A stretch of 6,394 nt of DNA from CAYSWK01 sp964434735 (GTDB lineage: Archaea > Micrarchaeota > Micrarchaeia > Anstonellales > Bilamarchaeaceae). The DNA lies in contig CAYSWK010000044.1 of the NCBI GenBank assembly GCA_964434735.1, positions 1 to 6,394 of the forward strand, given 5' to 3'. Position 1 is the stretch's first letter. The number at the start of each line of letters is the position of its first letter. Below, in pieces: positions 5,938-6,394 of the stretch. Position numbers and translations under genes: made by a program. The notes beneath the pieces are model-generated. The model saw only the letters and a program-made list of their open reading frames with translations. It was not told the DNA's origin and ran no database searches.

Positions 5938-6394
5938 AACAATTTTTTCAAATCCTCAATAGTCGCGTTCGTCTTGAAACCCAAGGGGTCCATGTGCGTT
6001 CGATTGCACACAAATCCTTTTCCTTTAAGTCGTGCAAAAAACTCTTCTGTTTTTGGAGTGGGCTGCACCTTGAATTGTTTTATCAAAGAATGAAGATGGT
6101 AAAAGTAGGGCGGCATTCCCACTTCCTCCTTCATGCAGGAAAGGGTTTTTGCAATTTGTTTTTGATCTTCATAATTACGTGATTCGTTGAGTTTTTCCAT
6201 TGACTCAAGCATTTTTATATCGTGAAGCCCACCAAGCCATAAAGGCCCCGCATACTCGCACGGATTTGTGCAAGATGTGCAGGTTGTTATTGGAGTCAAA
6301 GACGAAAATCGGTTGAGGCAATTCTTGCAAAACCCAACAAACCCGAATTGTTTTACGGTTTCATCTGCCTTTTCGCCGTTTTTTTCAAGCTTTA
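5934..6394 (-). CDS. trm1: tRNA (guanine26-N2)-dimethyltransferase Trm1, C-terminal part
   Basis: Trm1 uses S-adenosylmethionine to make N2,N2-dimethylguanosine at tRNA position 26. The last 152 codons are visible and the frame is open to the window edge; the Rossmann-fold catalytic half lies outside. A zinc-ribbon-like block shows FCKNC and CTSC (Cys at 22, 25, 38 and 41 of the visible part, with an extra Cys at 45), followed by the diagnostic EYAGPLWLGGLHD, PPYFYHLHSLIKQF (family: PxYYDLH), CNRTHMDPLGFKTNA (family: RTHF.P.GIKTDA) and LKKLF at the end. The TTG at 6299 is only an internal codon, since the domain continues upstream of it. The stop overlaps that of the opposing 130-residue gene. 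The tRNA-Ile in this window carries G26, so it is a possible substrate. Confidence 0.93.
   Translation of the reverse strand, partial: KLEKNGEKADETVKQFGFVGFCKNCLNRFSSLTPITTCTSCTNPCEYAGPLWLGGLHDIKMLESMEKLNESRNYEDQKQIAKTLSCMKEEVGMPPYFYHLHSLIKQFKVQPTPKTEEFFARLKGKGFVCNRTHMDPLGFKTNATIEDLKKLF
5943..5948 (+). terminator. Oligo-T terminator after the 130-residue gene
   Basis: T6 lies five bases after the plus-strand TAG, inside the last codons of trm1 (it encodes its KK). It is short but typical for archaeal termination and mirrors the arrangement at 4326-4339. Confidence 0.4.

Noticed and set aside
6297..6299. TTG as the start of a 121-residue gene on the minus strand
   Set aside because: The frame continues upstream with the zinc-ribbon Cys pair FCKNC that belongs to Trm1, so it is an internal Leu codon of a longer gene.

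Overview
The window is archaeal. It holds an EF-2 of the archaeal/eukaryal type, archaeal-type ribosomal proteins S12 and S7, an archaeal/eukaryal-type Trm1 tRNA methyltransferase, a tRNA-Ile(GAU) interrupted at the canonical archaeal 37/38 site by an intron with a complete bulge-helix-bulge, no encoded CCA, GGTG(A)-type ribosome binding sites, and TATA boxes rather than -35/-10 promoters. Two convergent gene pairs overlap at their stop codons, so the genome looks compact. A DPANN-like lineage is my guess from this compactness and from the unusual S12, but nothing in the window proves it.

Layout. 1-1436 (-): 5' two thirds of the EF-2 gene, running off the window. 1437-1612: divergent promoter region with an EF-2 leader and an (AATT)n repeat. 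1613-2275 (+): small M48-family metalloprotease, lying opposite to and between the two parts of the str cluster. 2299-2904 and 2918-3346 (-): rps7 and rps12, an operon transcribed from a TATA box near 3434. 3347-3767: non-coding except for an intron-containing tRNA-Ile (3568-3667, +), whose flanks are strongly complementary and could enclose the tRNA in a long nested stem. 3768-4343 (+): ArsR-like winged-helix regulator anchored by two membrane segments. 4340-5509 (-): signal peptide, secreted beta-rich domain and four membrane segments, unknown function. 5545-5937 (+): 130-residue protein of unknown function. 5934-6394 (-): 3' part of trm1.

How the genes fit together. Most of the window serves translation: decoding-site protein S12, S7, translocase EF-2, a tRNA, and Trm1, which methylates G26 (the tRNA-Ile here has G26). 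The rps12 and EF-2 genes have similar 5' architecture: TATA box about 90 nt before the ATG, a predicted leader of about 60 nt with a small hairpin, and GGTGA four bases before the start. The two membrane proteins in the middle form a convergent pair that could be a surface sensor and its membrane-bound regulator, but this rests on adjacency only.

The most interesting signals are the nested complementarity around the tRNA, the replacement of near-universal residues in S12 decoding loops, and the protease gene inserted in the str cluster. I found no CRISPR array, insertion sequence or rRNA.
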